From assembly GCA_045645485.1 (NCBI GenBank), contig JAZRIX010000048.1:1-13456 (forward strand): DNA of 13,456 bases, read 5' to 3'. The notes under the pieces were generated by a model. That model was not told the origin of the DNA and did no database searches. It worked only from the letters and a program-made list of their open reading frames with translations. The position numbers and the translations under genes were made by a program. Origin of the DNA: SIG440 sp045645485 (GTDB taxonomy: Bacteria > Bacillota > Clostridia > Monoglobales > Monoglobaceae). Shown piece by piece: positions 6,515 through 13,456 of this stretch; position 1 is the stretch's first letter; every line of letters starts with the position of its first letter.

Positions 6515-6925
6515 TTATATTTTTTTACTGTCAAGATATCCCTGCAGTATAAATGCCGCTGCAATACGGTCAACCGTATCCTTTCTTTTTTTGCCCCGTA
6601 CATTGGTCTCATTCATCAGATTATGTGCCGAAACCGTAGTAAGACGTTCATCCCAAAGAATAACCTCCAGACCCGTAAGCTCCCGCAGAAGCTTTGCAAA
6701 AACCTTGGTCTTTTTTCCCCGTTCACCAATTGTCCCGTTCATATTCTTGGGAAAACCGAGAACAATCTTTTCAGCATTAAGTTTTTTTGCCAATTCAGCA
6801 GTATACTGTGCCACCTTGTTCATATTCTTCTCAGGAAGCACCTCAAGAGTATGAGCCGAAAAGCCAAGGGCATCTGACGTGGCATATCCCGTACGGCTGT
6901 CACCAAAATCAACACCAAGAATCAT
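6515..6925 (-). CDS. ruvX: Putative pre-16S rRNA nuclease / Holliday junction resolvase YqgF
   Basis: The 136-residue protein is of full family length. It has the RNase H-like fold signature GVDFGDSRTG at the N-terminus (D6), the GFPKNMNGT segment (57-65), WDERLTT with a conserved acidic residue (E93), and a C-terminal KDTVDRIAAAFILQ helix supplying D116 and D119. These acidic residues are the expected metal ligands. YqgF/RuvX proteins mature the 5' end of 16S rRNA and have also been proposed as Holliday junction resolvases. GAGGT lies six bases before the ATG. It is the first gene leftward from the divergent promoter region, followed after 15 bases by the DUF1292 gene. No alr, alaS or IreB gene, often seen next to it, is upstream here. 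Confidence 0.9.
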   Translation of the reverse strand: MILGVDFGDSRTGYATSDALGFSAHTLEVLPEKNMNKVAQYTAELAKKLNAEKIVLGFPKNMNGTIGERGKKTKVFAKLLRELTGLEVILWDERLTTVSAHNLMNETNVRGKKRKDTVDRIAAAFILQGYLDSKKI

Positions 6926-6966
6926 TGCTCTACCTCAATTGTTCTAATTTTTTTTAAATTTGATTT

Positions 6967-6995
6967 ATTTTATCATATTTATCATCTAATCGCAA
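6967..6995 (-). promoter_or_regulatory. Candidate promoter for the leftward ruvX group
   Basis: Read on the - strand, TTGCGA (6995-6990, 4 of 6 to TTGACA) is followed by 17 bases and TAAAAT (6972-6967, 5 of 6 to TATAAT). The expected start is near 6960, about 35 bases before the ruvX ATG at 6925. It is plausible in an intergenic region that must drive this gene, but the AT-rich context makes chance matches likely. Confidence 0.4.
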
Positions 6996-7056
6996 GTGTT
7001 TTTTTTTGAAAATCAGGACATTCACAAAAATTTTTGTCCTATAATTCTATTTTTGT

Positions 7057-7157
7057 TTTTCCACATATACAGTTTTTTTCTCTCAATGGATACTGTTGAA
7101 ATCCTGAAAAATATCCCTGTCCTTCAGTGTTTTACCTGTGGATAACTCTGTGGAAAA
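7057..7157. promoter_or_regulatory. Cluster of three DnaA-box-like sites
   Basis: TTATCCACA, the perfect consensus, lies on the - strand at 7137-7145. TTTTCCACA (one mismatch) lies on the - strand at 7149-7157 and on the + strand at 7057-7065. The two right-hand boxes are spaced 12 bases start to start in the same orientation, as in known DnaA box pairs. The site count is modest and DnaA binding is inferred only. Confidence 0.4.
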
Positions 7158-7255
7158 TGTGAATTGTAACAATTATGTAAACTAATCGAAAAAATATTGC
7201 CACAATTCCAACTTTTTTCTCCCAAATATAGGTTAATCTGACAATAAATGAAAAC

Positions 7256-7284
7256 TTGACAAAACGTCGATTTTTGTATACAAT
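7256..7284 (+). promoter_or_regulatory. Sigma-A promoter of the acn-icd-rex operon
   Basis: A perfect -35 TTGACA (7256-7261) and a near-perfect -10 TACAAT (7279-7284, 5 of 6) are separated by 17 bases. Transcription should begin near 7291, giving a leader of about 30 bases with TAGGAGG before the acn ATG at 7322. This also shows that the possible TTG start at 7295, right at the transcript start, is not used. Confidence 0.75.
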
Positions 7285-7321
7285 ATAAAGGATATTGAGT
7301 AAATTTAGGAGGCTCCGGAAA

Positions 7322-9256
7322 ATGGGACTTACATTAGCACAAAAGATACTGAAAAACCATCTGGTTTGCGGCGAAATGGTTGCAGGTCAGGAAATCGGAA
7401 TTAAAATTGACCAGACGCTGACTCAGGACGCAACAGGCACAATGGCATACCTTGAATTTGAAGCCATGGGTGTTCCCAGAGTCAAGACCGAAAAATCGGT
7501 TGCGTATATTGACCATAACACACTTCAGAGCGGTTTTGAAAACGCAGATGACCACCGCTTTATCGGCAGTGTGTGCAAAAAACACGGAATTTATTTTTCA
7601 CGACCCGGCAACGGAATCTGCCATCAGGTTCACCTTGAAAGATTCGGTATTCCCGGAAAAACCCTAATCGGTTCAGACAGTCACACTCCCACAGGCGGAG
7701 GTATCGGTATGATTGCAATCGGTGCAGGCGGTATGGACGTTGCAGTGGCTATGGGCGGCGGTACATACTACATTACATGCCCAAAAATTGTTAAGGTTGA
7801 ACTCACAGGAAAGCTTTCCCCCTGGGTTGCTGCAAAAGACGTTATTCTCGAAGTCCTCAAGAGACTTTCTGTTAAAGGCGGCGTTGGAAAAATTATTGAA
7901 TATACAGGCGAAGGCGTGAAGACTCTTTCTGTTCCTGAACGTGCGACAATCACAAATATGGGTGCAGAGCTTGGTGCAACAACATCAATCTTTCCCTCAG
8001 ACGAAACAACAAGAGAATTCCTCAAGGCTCAGGCAAGGGAAGAAGATTATACTCCTCTCTCAGCTGACCCTGACGCAGTTTATGACGAGGTTGTTGAAAT
8101 CAACCTTAGCGAGCTTGTTCCTCTTGCCGCTTGTCCTCATTCACCCGACAACGTGAAATCCGTTGCAGAAATTGGCGAAATGAAGATTGATCAGGTTTGT
8201 ATCGGTTCCTGCACAAACTCTTCCCTTCTTGATATGCTGAAGGTTGCATACATTCTTAAAGGAAAGACTGTTCATCCCGATGTATCCCTTTCAATCGCAC
8301 CCGGCTCAAAGCAGGTTCTCAATATGCTTGCAGCCTGCGGTGCTCTCTCGGATATGATTGATGCAGGTGCAAGAATTTTAGAGAGTGCTTGCGGACCTTG
8401 TATCGGTATGGGTCAGTCACCCAACTCGGGAGGTATCTCTCTCAGAACCTTCAACCGTAACTTTGAAGGCAGAAGCGGTACCAAGGACGGTCAGATTTAT
8501 CTTGTTTCTCCCGAACTTGCAGCAGCATCAGCCCTCACAGGTGTACTCACAGATCCCAGAACTCTCGGTGATATGCCCGACTTTGAGCTTCCCGAAGTAT
8601 TCACAATCAATGACAATATGGTTGTTCCTCCCGTCTCAGCAGAAGATATGGACACCGTTGAAGTCCTCCGCGGACCCAACATCAAGCCCTTCCCCGTATC
8701 GGATGCAATGGCTGATGAAATCGTGGCAGGTTGCAGTCTTAAGGTTGGCGACAACATCACAACAGACCACATTATGCCCGCAGGTGCAAAGATTCTGCCC
8801 CTCCGTTCAAACATTCCCAAGATTTCGGAATACTGCTTTGCGGTTTGTGACGAAAAGTTCCACGACAGAGCACTTGAAATGGGCAAGAGCATAATAGTCG
8901 GCGGTTCAAACTACGGTCAGGGTTCATCACGTGAACATGCTGCACTTGCTCCCCTTTATCTTGGTGTTAAGGCTGTTATTGTGAAGTCCTTTGCAAGAAT
9001 TCATATGGCAAACCTTATCAATGCAGGTATTATTCCTCTGACCTTTGCAAACGAAGCAGACTATGACAGAATTGACCAGACAGACGAACTCAAACTGTCT
9101 GACCTTCACAATGCAATTCTGAATGCTGACGAAATAACAATCACAAATACCACAAAGGGATTTGATTTCAAGGTTAAGCTTGACCTTTCACTCCGTCAGA
9201 GAGAAATGCTGAAGGCAGGCGGTCTTCTTAATTACACAAGAGAAACCAGCAAATAA
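7322..9256 (+). CDS. acn: Aconitate hydratase, single-chain Aquifex/clostridial type
   Basis: The protein converts citrate to isocitrate through cis-aconitate. At 644 residues it is of the shorter bacterial type, not the roughly 900-residue AcnA. The [4Fe-4S] cysteines are C297 (GSCTNS), C357 and C360 (ACGPCIG). Other family segments are GSDSHTPTGGGIG (117-129) and the C-terminal swivel motif YGQGSSREHAA (531-541). Start choice: AGGAGG at 7307-7312 precedes the ATG at 7322, and the product begins MGLTLAQKIL as in relatives; a TTG nine codons upstream is unsupported. It is the first gene of the operon, 22 bases before icd. Homoaconitase and isopropylmalate isomerase are related, but the fused swivel domain and the icd neighbour favour aconitase. 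No citrate synthase is in the window. Confidence 0.92.
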   Translation: MGLTLAQKILKNHLVCGEMVAGQEIGIKIDQTLTQDATGTMAYLEFEAMGVPRVKTEKSVAYIDHNTLQSGFENADDHRFIGSVCKKHGIYFSRPGNGICHQVHLERFGIPGKTLIGSDSHTPTGGGIGMIAIGAGGMDVAVAMGGGTYYITCPKIVKVELTGKLSPWVAAKDVILEVLKRLSVKGGVGKIIEYTGEGVKTLSVPERATITNMGAELGATTSIFPSDETTREFLKAQAREEDYTPLSADPDAVYDEVVEINLSELVPLAACPHSPDNVKSVAEIGEMKIDQVCIGSCTNSSLLDMLKVAYILKGKTVHPDVSLSIAPGSKQVLNMLAACGALSDMIDAGARILESACGPCIGMGQSPNSGGISLRTFNRNFEGRSGTKDGQIYLVSPELAAASALTGVLTDPRTLGDMPDFELPEVFTINDNMVVPPVSAEDMDTVEVLRGPNIKPFPVSDAMADEIVAGCSLKVGDNITTDHIMPAGAKILPLRSNIPKISEYCFAVCDEKFHDRALEMGKSIIVGGSNYGQGSSREHAALAPLYLGVKAVIVKSFARIHMANLINAGIIPLTFANEADYDRIDQTDELKLSDLHNAILNADEITITNTTKGFDFKVKLDLSLRQREMLKAGGLLNYTRETSK

Positions 9257-9278
9257 ATCACGAAAGGATTTAAATATA

Positions 9279-10490
9279 ATGGAAAAAATCAAAATGACCA
9301 CCCCCCTCGTCGAAATGGACGGGGACGAAATGACCCGAATCATATGGAAGATGATAAAGGATATCCTTATCCTTCCATACGTTGACCTGAAGTCTGAATA
9401 TTATGATTTGGGTCTTGAATACAGAAACGAGACTGACGACAAGGTTACCTTCGACTCAGCTTATGCAACAAAGAAATACGGCGTTGCTGTTAAGTGTGCA
9501 ACAATCACCCCCAACGCTGACCGTATGACAGAATACAACCTGAAGGAAATGTGGAAGTCACCCAACGGAACAATCAGAGCAATTCTTGACGGCACAGTAT
9601 TCCGTGCCCCCATCATTGTAAATGGTATCACTCCCTACATCCCCACATGGACAAAGCCAATTACCATTGCCCGTCACGCATACGGTGATGTATACAAGAA
9701 TACCGAAATGCAGGTTCCTGAAGGCTCAAAGTGTGAGCTTGTATGTACCGACAAGGACGGAAATGAAATCCGCCAGACTATTCACGAATTTGACGGAAGT
9801 GCAGGTATCATTCAGGGTCTTCACAACATTGACAAATCAATTTCAAGCTTTGCACGTTGCTGCTTCAACTATGCACTTGACACAAAGCAGGATATCTGGT
9901 TTGCAACAAAAGATACCATTTCAAAGAAGTATGACCACCGCTTCAAGGATATTTTCAACGAAATCTTTGAGGCTGAATACAAAGAAAAATTCGACGCCGC
10001 AGGTATTGAATACTTCTATACTCTCATTGACGATGCAGTTGCACGTGTTGTACGTTCTGAAGGCGGTTATATCTGGGCGTGCAAGAACTATGACGGTGAC
10101 GTTATGTCCGATATGGTTGCAACAGCTTACGGCAGCCTTGCAATGATGACCTCTGTTCTTGTATCACCTGACGGAACATATGAATACGAAGCTGCACACG
10201 GAACTGTTCAGCGTCACTACTACAAGCACCTCAAGGGTGAAGAAACATCAACAAACAGTGTTGCAACTCTCTTTGCATGGACAGGTGCTCTCAGAAAGCG
10301 CGGCGAGCTTGACGGTCTGAATGACCTTTGTGCATTTGCCGACAAGCTTGAAAAGGCAACAATCAAAACTATCGAAGACGGCACGATGACAGGAGACCTT
10401 TATCTCCTTTCAAGTCTCGAAAACAAGAAAAAAGTAAACACAGAAGATTTCCTTCTTGCAGTAAACGAAAATCTCAAAGCAATGATGTAA
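9279..10490 (+). CDS. icd: Isocitrate dehydrogenase, NADP-dependent, eukaryote-like (IDH1/2-type)
   Basis: The enzyme oxidises isocitrate to 2-oxoglutarate and CO2, making NADPH. The 403-residue sequence aligns by eye with eukaryotic-type IDH and not with the E. coli type. It has KSPNGTIR substrate loop (93-100), R109, R132, catalytic Y135 in RHAYGD, K211, and metal ligands D251, D274 (NYDGDVMSD) and D278. The coenzyme segment HGTVQRHY contains R312 and H313 at the positions of human IDH1 R314 and H315, which select NADP+. The ribosome site is AAAGGA, ten bases before the ATG. It lies 22 bases after acn and 29 before rex with no terminator between, so the three are probably cotranscribed. Its NADPH output connects logically to the divergently encoded NfnAB complex. 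Confidence 0.93.
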   Translation: MEKIKMTTPLVEMDGDEMTRIIWKMIKDILILPYVDLKSEYYDLGLEYRNETDDKVTFDSAYATKKYGVAVKCATITPNADRMTEYNLKEMWKSPNGTIRAILDGTVFRAPIIVNGITPYIPTWTKPITIARHAYGDVYKNTEMQVPEGSKCELVCTDKDGNEIRQTIHEFDGSAGIIQGLHNIDKSISSFARCCFNYALDTKQDIWFATKDTISKKYDHRFKDIFNEIFEAEYKEKFDAAGIEYFYTLIDDAVARVVRSEGGYIWACKNYDGDVMSDMVATAYGSLAMMTSVLVSPDGTYEYEAAHGTVQRHYYKHLKGEETSTNSVATLFAWTGALRKRGELDGLNDLCAFADKLEKATIKTIEDGTMTGDLYLLSSLENKKKVNTEDFLLAVNENLKAMM

Positions 10491-10519
10491 TCTTCTCTCT
10501 CAAAACGGAGGATAATTCA

Positions 10520-11164
10520 ATGGAAAAAAATGTATCCGCATCCGTCATCAACAGACTGCCCAGATATTACAGATATCTGGGCGAATTGTTGAATTCCGGA
10601 GTGGAAAGAATATCTTCAAAAGAGCTCAGTGAGCGTATGGGTGTAACAGCCTCTCAGATTCGTCAGGACCTCAACTGTTTTGGTGGCTTTGGTCAACAGG
10701 GCTACGGTTACAATGTTAAGTATCTTTACGGAGAAATAGCAACAATTCTGGGTCTGAATTTAAAATACAAAGCCATTCTGGTTGGTGCAGGAAATATCGG
10801 TCACGCCCTTACAAGCAACACCAACTTTGAAAAACGCGGTTTTAAGCTTATCGGTATTTTCGACAACGACCCCAATAAAATCGGTATGGAAATCCGTGGC
10901 CTTACAGTTATGGACCACAAAAATATAAAAGAATTTGTTGAACGTGAAAAACCCACAATGGCAATTCTTTCAGTACCCAAAGCTGTTGTAAATCAGGTGG
11001 CACAGGAGCTTGTAGATTACGGCATCAAAGCTTTTCTCAACTTCTCCTATGCAGAGCTTTCCACAAATGATGATATTGTTGTGGAAAACATCCACCTCGG
11101 TGACAGTCTGATGCGACTTTGTTACAAAATTTCGGAAAACAAAATCTCAGAAAACAAGGATTGA
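10520..11164 (+). CDS. rex: Redox-sensing transcriptional repressor Rex
   Basis: Rex senses the NADH/NAD+ ratio, releasing its operators when NADH is high, and controls fermentation and redox genes. The 214-residue protein is of full length. It has an N-terminal winged helix (about 1-80) with RLPRYYRYL, SKELSERMGVTASQIRQDL and the wing FGGFGQQGYGYNV, followed by a Rossmann domain with GAGNIGHAL (89-97) and the C-terminal domain-swap helix ending in GDSLMRLCYKI. GGAGG is eight or nine bases before the ATG. Its place directly after acn-icd suggests it may regulate this operon, yet I found no Rex operator in the 6926-7321 promoter region. The last codons repeat KISEN, a small tail variation. Confidence 0.95.
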   Translation: MEKNVSASVINRLPRYYRYLGELLNSGVERISSKELSERMGVTASQIRQDLNCFGGFGQQGYGYNVKYLYGEIATILGLNLKYKAILVGAGNIGHALTSNTNFEKRGFKLIGIFDNDPNKIGMEIRGLTVMDHKNIKEFVEREKPTMAILSVPKAVVNQVAQELVDYGIKAFLNFSYAELSTNDDIVVENIHLGDSLMRLCYKISENKISENKD

Positions 11165-11168
11165 TTGT

Positions 11169-11969
11169 ATGAAGACTTTTGCACTTGTCGGAAAATCAGG
11201 AACCGGAAAAAGCTATCAATGTCAATCACTGGCACGTGAAAAGAAAATTGACAGCATAATTGATGACGGTCTCTTTATATCAGGAAACCGTATTCTTGCC
11301 GGCAAATCAGCCAAGCACGAGACAAACAAAATTTCATCCGTAAAACGTGCAATTTTCACTTATGACGATCAGGTTGACGAAGTAACAGCTGCCATCAGGG
11401 AACATAATCCCGAATCCATTCTCATACTCGGAACATCCGACAGAATGGTACAGAAAATTGCAGACAGACTTGGACTTCCTGCCTTTGAAAAGATTTTTTA
11501 TATAGAAGATATTTCTTCACCTGAAGAAATAGAAATTGCATCAAATATGCGCAATTTTCAGGGAAAACACATTATTCCCGCGCCTGTTCCTGAAGTAAAA
11601 AAACATTTTTCAGGATACTTTCTCAAATCTCTGATAATTTCGGGAAAAAAAGGACACACATCCGAAGATACTGTCATACGTCCCACATACAGCTATCTGG
11701 GGAAATTCAGAATTGCTCCCCGTGTTATCTCCGATATATGCAGAATAGAACTGAAAAAAATAACCAAAATTACAAACATTTCAAAAATAACCAGTATACC
11801 GGATTCAAACGGCTATATCGATATTTACGTCGAACTATCGCTGGCATATCCTTGCAATATTCCGCAGACAGTCAGCGAAATACAGATGCTGCTCAGCCAC
11901 TCAATTGAGTACAGCACTTCAATTATTGCAAATAATGTGAATATTATCGTGAAATCACTTTCACTTTAA
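11169..11969 (+). CDS. P-loop NTPase fused to an Asp23/Gls24-like domain
   Basis: The 266-residue protein has two visible parts. Residues 1-165 begin with a Walker A motif GKSGTGKS (8-15) straight after the first strand, followed by IDDGLFI, a strand-helix ILILGTSDRMVQKIADRLGL and a basic segment to about 160. Residues 177-264 resemble the Asp23/Gls24 (DUF322) family: GKFRIAPRVISDICRI, a short loop, then YIDIYVELSLAYPCNIP, an amphipathic helix VSEIQMLLSHSIEYST and the last strand NNVNIIVKSL. Free-standing Asp23-like proteins are envelope-stress or membrane-associated scaffolds. The fusion's function is not known to me. AAGGA inside the rex tail is eight bases before the ATG, with only four bases between genes, so translation is probably coupled to rex. 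No membrane segment is seen. ATP or GTP binding is likely from the motif; the domain call is by eye. Confidence 0.7.
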   Translation: MKTFALVGKSGTGKSYQCQSLAREKKIDSIIDDGLFISGNRILAGKSAKHETNKISSVKRAIFTYDDQVDEVTAAIREHNPESILILGTSDRMVQKIADRLGLPAFEKIFYIEDISSPEEIEIASNMRNFQGKHIIPAPVPEVKKHFSGYFLKSLIISGKKGHTSEDTVIRPTYSYLGKFRIAPRVISDICRIELKKITKITNISKITSIPDSNGYIDIYVELSLAYPCNIPQTVSEIQMLLSHSIEYSTSIIANNVNIIVKSLSL

Positions 11970-11984
11970 TGAAAGGACTATCTT

Positions 11985-12815
11985 ATGATAAGACTTTATA
12001 ACATCGACCACTTCAGTCTTGATGAAACCTTTCTCTGCGGACAGTGTTTCCGCTGGGAAAAGGATTCAGACGGAACCTTTTACGGTGTTGTTGCAAACCA
12101 TGCCGTAAAAATGTATTATGTGGACCCCAAAACCATATATGTGGAAAGCTCGAATCCCGATTTGGTATATTGGAGTCACTATCTGAACTTTTCAAATGAC
12201 TACAATTTTATTGAACAAAAACTCAGTGCCGATGAAAAGCTTCGCCCCTGCATAGAAAAAGGCCGGGGTATCAGAATTTTGCGTCAGGATTTGTGGGAAA
12301 CCATTGTTTCCTTTATAATATCCGCAAACAACAACATTCCAAGAATAAAGAAAATTATATCTTCACTGTGCGAAAAATACGGTGAGAAAATTGATTTTGA
12401 CGGCAAAGTATTCTACGGCTTTCCCTCCCCTGAGGTTATCTCCGTTCTCACTCCTGAGGATTTGACAGATATTCGTGCAGGCTTTCGTGACAAATATATT
12501 ATTGATGCTGCACAAAGGGTTGTATCGGGTGAAGTTGACCTTGAACAGCTTCCCAAGATGAGCAATGCCGATGCAAAGAAAACACTTATGAAAATTAAAG
12601 GTGTTGGCAGTAAGGTTGCTGATTGTGTTCTTCTTTTTGCATTGGGACGCTACAAAACATTTCCGCAGGACGTCTGGATAAAACGAATTCTTTTTGAACA
12701 ATACGGCGTAGCAGAAAAAGACATAGATACCTTTGTTGAACAAAACTTCGGAAACTTCGGCGGTGTTGCTCAACAGTATCTGTACTATTATTACGCTGTG
12801 GAAAAAAATACATAA
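11985..12815 (+). CDS. ogg: 8-oxoguanine DNA glycosylase, OGG1 type
   Basis: The 276-residue enzyme should remove 8-oxoguanine from DNA and cleave the strand as an AP lyase. An OGG1-like N-terminal domain runs to about 90, with FSLDETFLCGQCFRW (10-24) as in the family. It is followed by the HhH-GPD domain: QDLWETIVSFIISANNNIPRI (101-121) and the hairpin-helix-hairpin IKGVGSKVADCVLLFAL (204-220). Catalytic lysine K210 and aspartate D229 (FPQDVW) are 19 residues apart, exactly as K249 and D268 in human OGG1. AAAGGA is seven bases before the ATG. It follows the NTPase gene by 15 bases and precedes the nitroreductase gene by 19. Its place behind rex suggests co-expression of oxidative DNA repair with redox control. 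Confidence 0.92.
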   Translation: MIRLYNIDHFSLDETFLCGQCFRWEKDSDGTFYGVVANHAVKMYYVDPKTIYVESSNPDLVYWSHYLNFSNDYNFIEQKLSADEKLRPCIEKGRGIRILRQDLWETIVSFIISANNNIPRIKKIISSLCEKYGEKIDFDGKVFYGFPSPEVISVLTPEDLTDIRAGFRDKYIIDAAQRVVSGEVDLEQLPKMSNADAKKTLMKIKGVGSKVADCVLLFALGRYKTFPQDVWIKRILFEQYGVAEKDIDTFVEQNFGNFGGVAQQYLYYYYAVEKNT

Positions 12816-12834
12816 TCAGAAAGGACATTGGGTT

Positions 12835-13407
12835 ATGGATATAAAAACAGCCTTACTTCAGAGACGAACAATAAGAAAATTTACTCAGGAATCCGTTTCA
12901 AAGGAAATCCTCTGTGAACTTGTTGAATACGCAAGACTTGCGGCTTATCCTGCCAATCTCCAGCCGCTCAAGTTTGCAATAATTTCTGAGAAAGAGCTTT
13001 GTGCTACAGTTTTTGAAAACACAAAATGGGCAGGATATCTTCCTGACGGTACTCCAAAGGAAAATGAACGCCCTACAGCATTTATTGCTGTTCTTGGTGA
13101 TAATTCAATCAAGAAAACCTTTGAAGTTGAAGCCGGTGCGGCTGTAACCTCCATGATGCTGGGAGCCTTGGAAAAAGGTCTCGGAAGCTGTTGGATTGGT
13201 GCACTGAATAAAAACAACATTATGGATGCTCTGTCGCTTTCAGAGGAAGATTTTTCACTTCTTTACGTTCTTGCTCTTGGCTATCCCGCACAGGAAAGTC
13301 AGCCTTGTGAAATGAAGGACAACGATGTAAAGTATTTCATTGACGAAAATAACAAGCTGAACGTTCCAAAGCGTTCTATAAACGAAATTCTTATTACACA
13401 AAAATAA
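12835..13407 (+). CDS. Nitroreductase-family flavoprotein
   Basis: The 190-residue protein belongs to the FMN-dependent nitroreductase fold. It shows the N-terminal FMN contact RRTIRKF (about 9-15), the PANLQPLKF segment corresponding to the family's N-x-Q-P loop, a central helix EVEAGAAVTSMMLGALEKGLGSCWIGAL and the closing LALGYP motif. Family members reduce nitro compounds, quinones or flavins with NAD(P)H; the natural substrate here cannot be told. The ATG at 12835 is chosen because AGAAAGGA lies nine bases upstream and the product then begins like other members; the longer frame from 12733 would overlap the glycosylase gene by 83 bases. It is the last visible gene of the operon. No terminator is seen in the 49 bases remaining to the window end. 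Confidence 0.88.
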   Translation: MDIKTALLQRRTIRKFTQESVSKEILCELVEYARLAAYPANLQPLKFAIISEKELCATVFENTKWAGYLPDGTPKENERPTAFIAVLGDNSIKKTFEVEAGAAVTSMMLGALEKGLGSCWIGALNKNNIMDALSLSEEDFSLLYVLALGYPAQESQPCEMKDNDVKYFIDENNKLNVPKRSINEILITQK

Positions 13408-13456
13408 TGGTTCAATAATAATAAACATTGCGAAAAAACAGTTGCCATAGGGGGTG

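Larger units (their letters stand above)
6926..7321. other. AT-rich divergent intergenic region
   Basis: This 396-bp gap separates the leftward ruvX group from the rightward acn operon. It holds no credible protein gene. I see a candidate promoter in each direction, three DnaA-box-like 9-mers (7057-7157), a perfect 14-bp palindrome ACAAAAATTTTTGT (7024-7037) within an AGGACA/TGTCCT pair (7015-7020, 7035-7040), and a small palindrome ATTGTAACAAT near 7164-7174. Many T and A runs make it very AT-rich. No Rex operator (TTGTTAA-N4-TTAACAA-like) was found. Confidence 0.6.

Noticed and set aside
7160..7180. Rex operator near the ATTGTAACAAT palindrome
   Set aside because: The half-sites do not match TTGTTAA/TTGTGAA spaced as Rex requires; the palindrome is too short and centred wrongly.
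6926..7321. Chromosomal replication origin (oriC)
   Set aside because: Only three DnaA-like boxes, no dnaA/dnaN/rpmH neighbours, and hand counts of G and C show no clear skew reversal across the gap. Kept only as a DnaA-box observation.
7295..7321. Nine-codon N-terminal extension of aconitase from TTG
   Set aside because: The TTG lies at the predicted transcript start and upstream of the AGGAGG that serves the ATG at 7322.
1..13456. CRISPR array, tRNA, rRNA, transposase or prophage genes
   Set aside because: No regular spaced repeats, no cloverleaf or rRNA sequence recognised, and no integrase, transposase or phage protein among the reading frames.

Overview
The window looks like chromosomal DNA of a low-GC, anaerobic, Clostridia-type Firmicute, probably an uncultured gut member related to Oscillospirales. 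This placement is inferred from gene content and style. The content is an electron-bifurcating NfnAB pair, a Rex redox repressor, the ruvX-DUF1292 pair typical of Firmicutes, and strong AGGAGG-like ribosome binding sites. I saw no phage, transposase, CRISPR array, rRNA or tRNA gene.

Layout. (1) Bases 1-512 hold no protein gene. They carry a small palindrome at 36-74 and, more importantly, what looks like a transcribed, highly structured RNA (about 201-423). It has a good sigma-A promoter, a 22-nt end-to-end helix with 21 positions paired, further stacked helices, and an intrinsic terminator with a C(UUCG)G loop and seven T's. (2) 513-1469 (+) encodes a secreted protein with four 30-residue repeats and a Cna-B/carboxypeptidase-regulatory-like domain. 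(3) 1470-1666 holds a degenerate interspersed palindrome and a convergent terminator hairpin. (4) 1667-6925 (-) reads leftward: ruvX, a DUF1292 gene, topB (type IA topoisomerase), nfnA and nfnB. (5) 6926-7321 is a 396-bp AT-rich divergent promoter region with three DnaA-box-like 9-mers. (6) 7322-13407 (+) is a tight six-gene operon: aconitase, NADP-isocitrate dehydrogenase, rex, a P-loop NTPase fused to an Asp23/Gls24-like domain, an OGG1-type 8-oxoguanine glycosylase and a nitroreductase-family protein. The last 49 bases show no recognisable feature.

How the genes fit together. The rightward operon makes 2-oxoglutarate and NADPH from citrate/isocitrate. It also encodes the NAD(H)-sensing regulator Rex and ends with oxidative-damage and flavin redox functions. 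The leftward cluster includes NfnAB, which links NADPH to NADH and reduced ferredoxin. Both sides of the divergent region therefore concern NAD(P)H balance or DNA maintenance (ruvX, topB, ogg). Joint control is plausible but not shown: I found no convincing Rex operator.

The points most worth following are the structured RNA at 201-423 (6S-like in shape, family unknown), the topB reading frame whose family-conserved start codon is ATA instead of ATG, the NTPase-Asp23 fusion next to rex, and the DnaA-box cluster at the strand switch.
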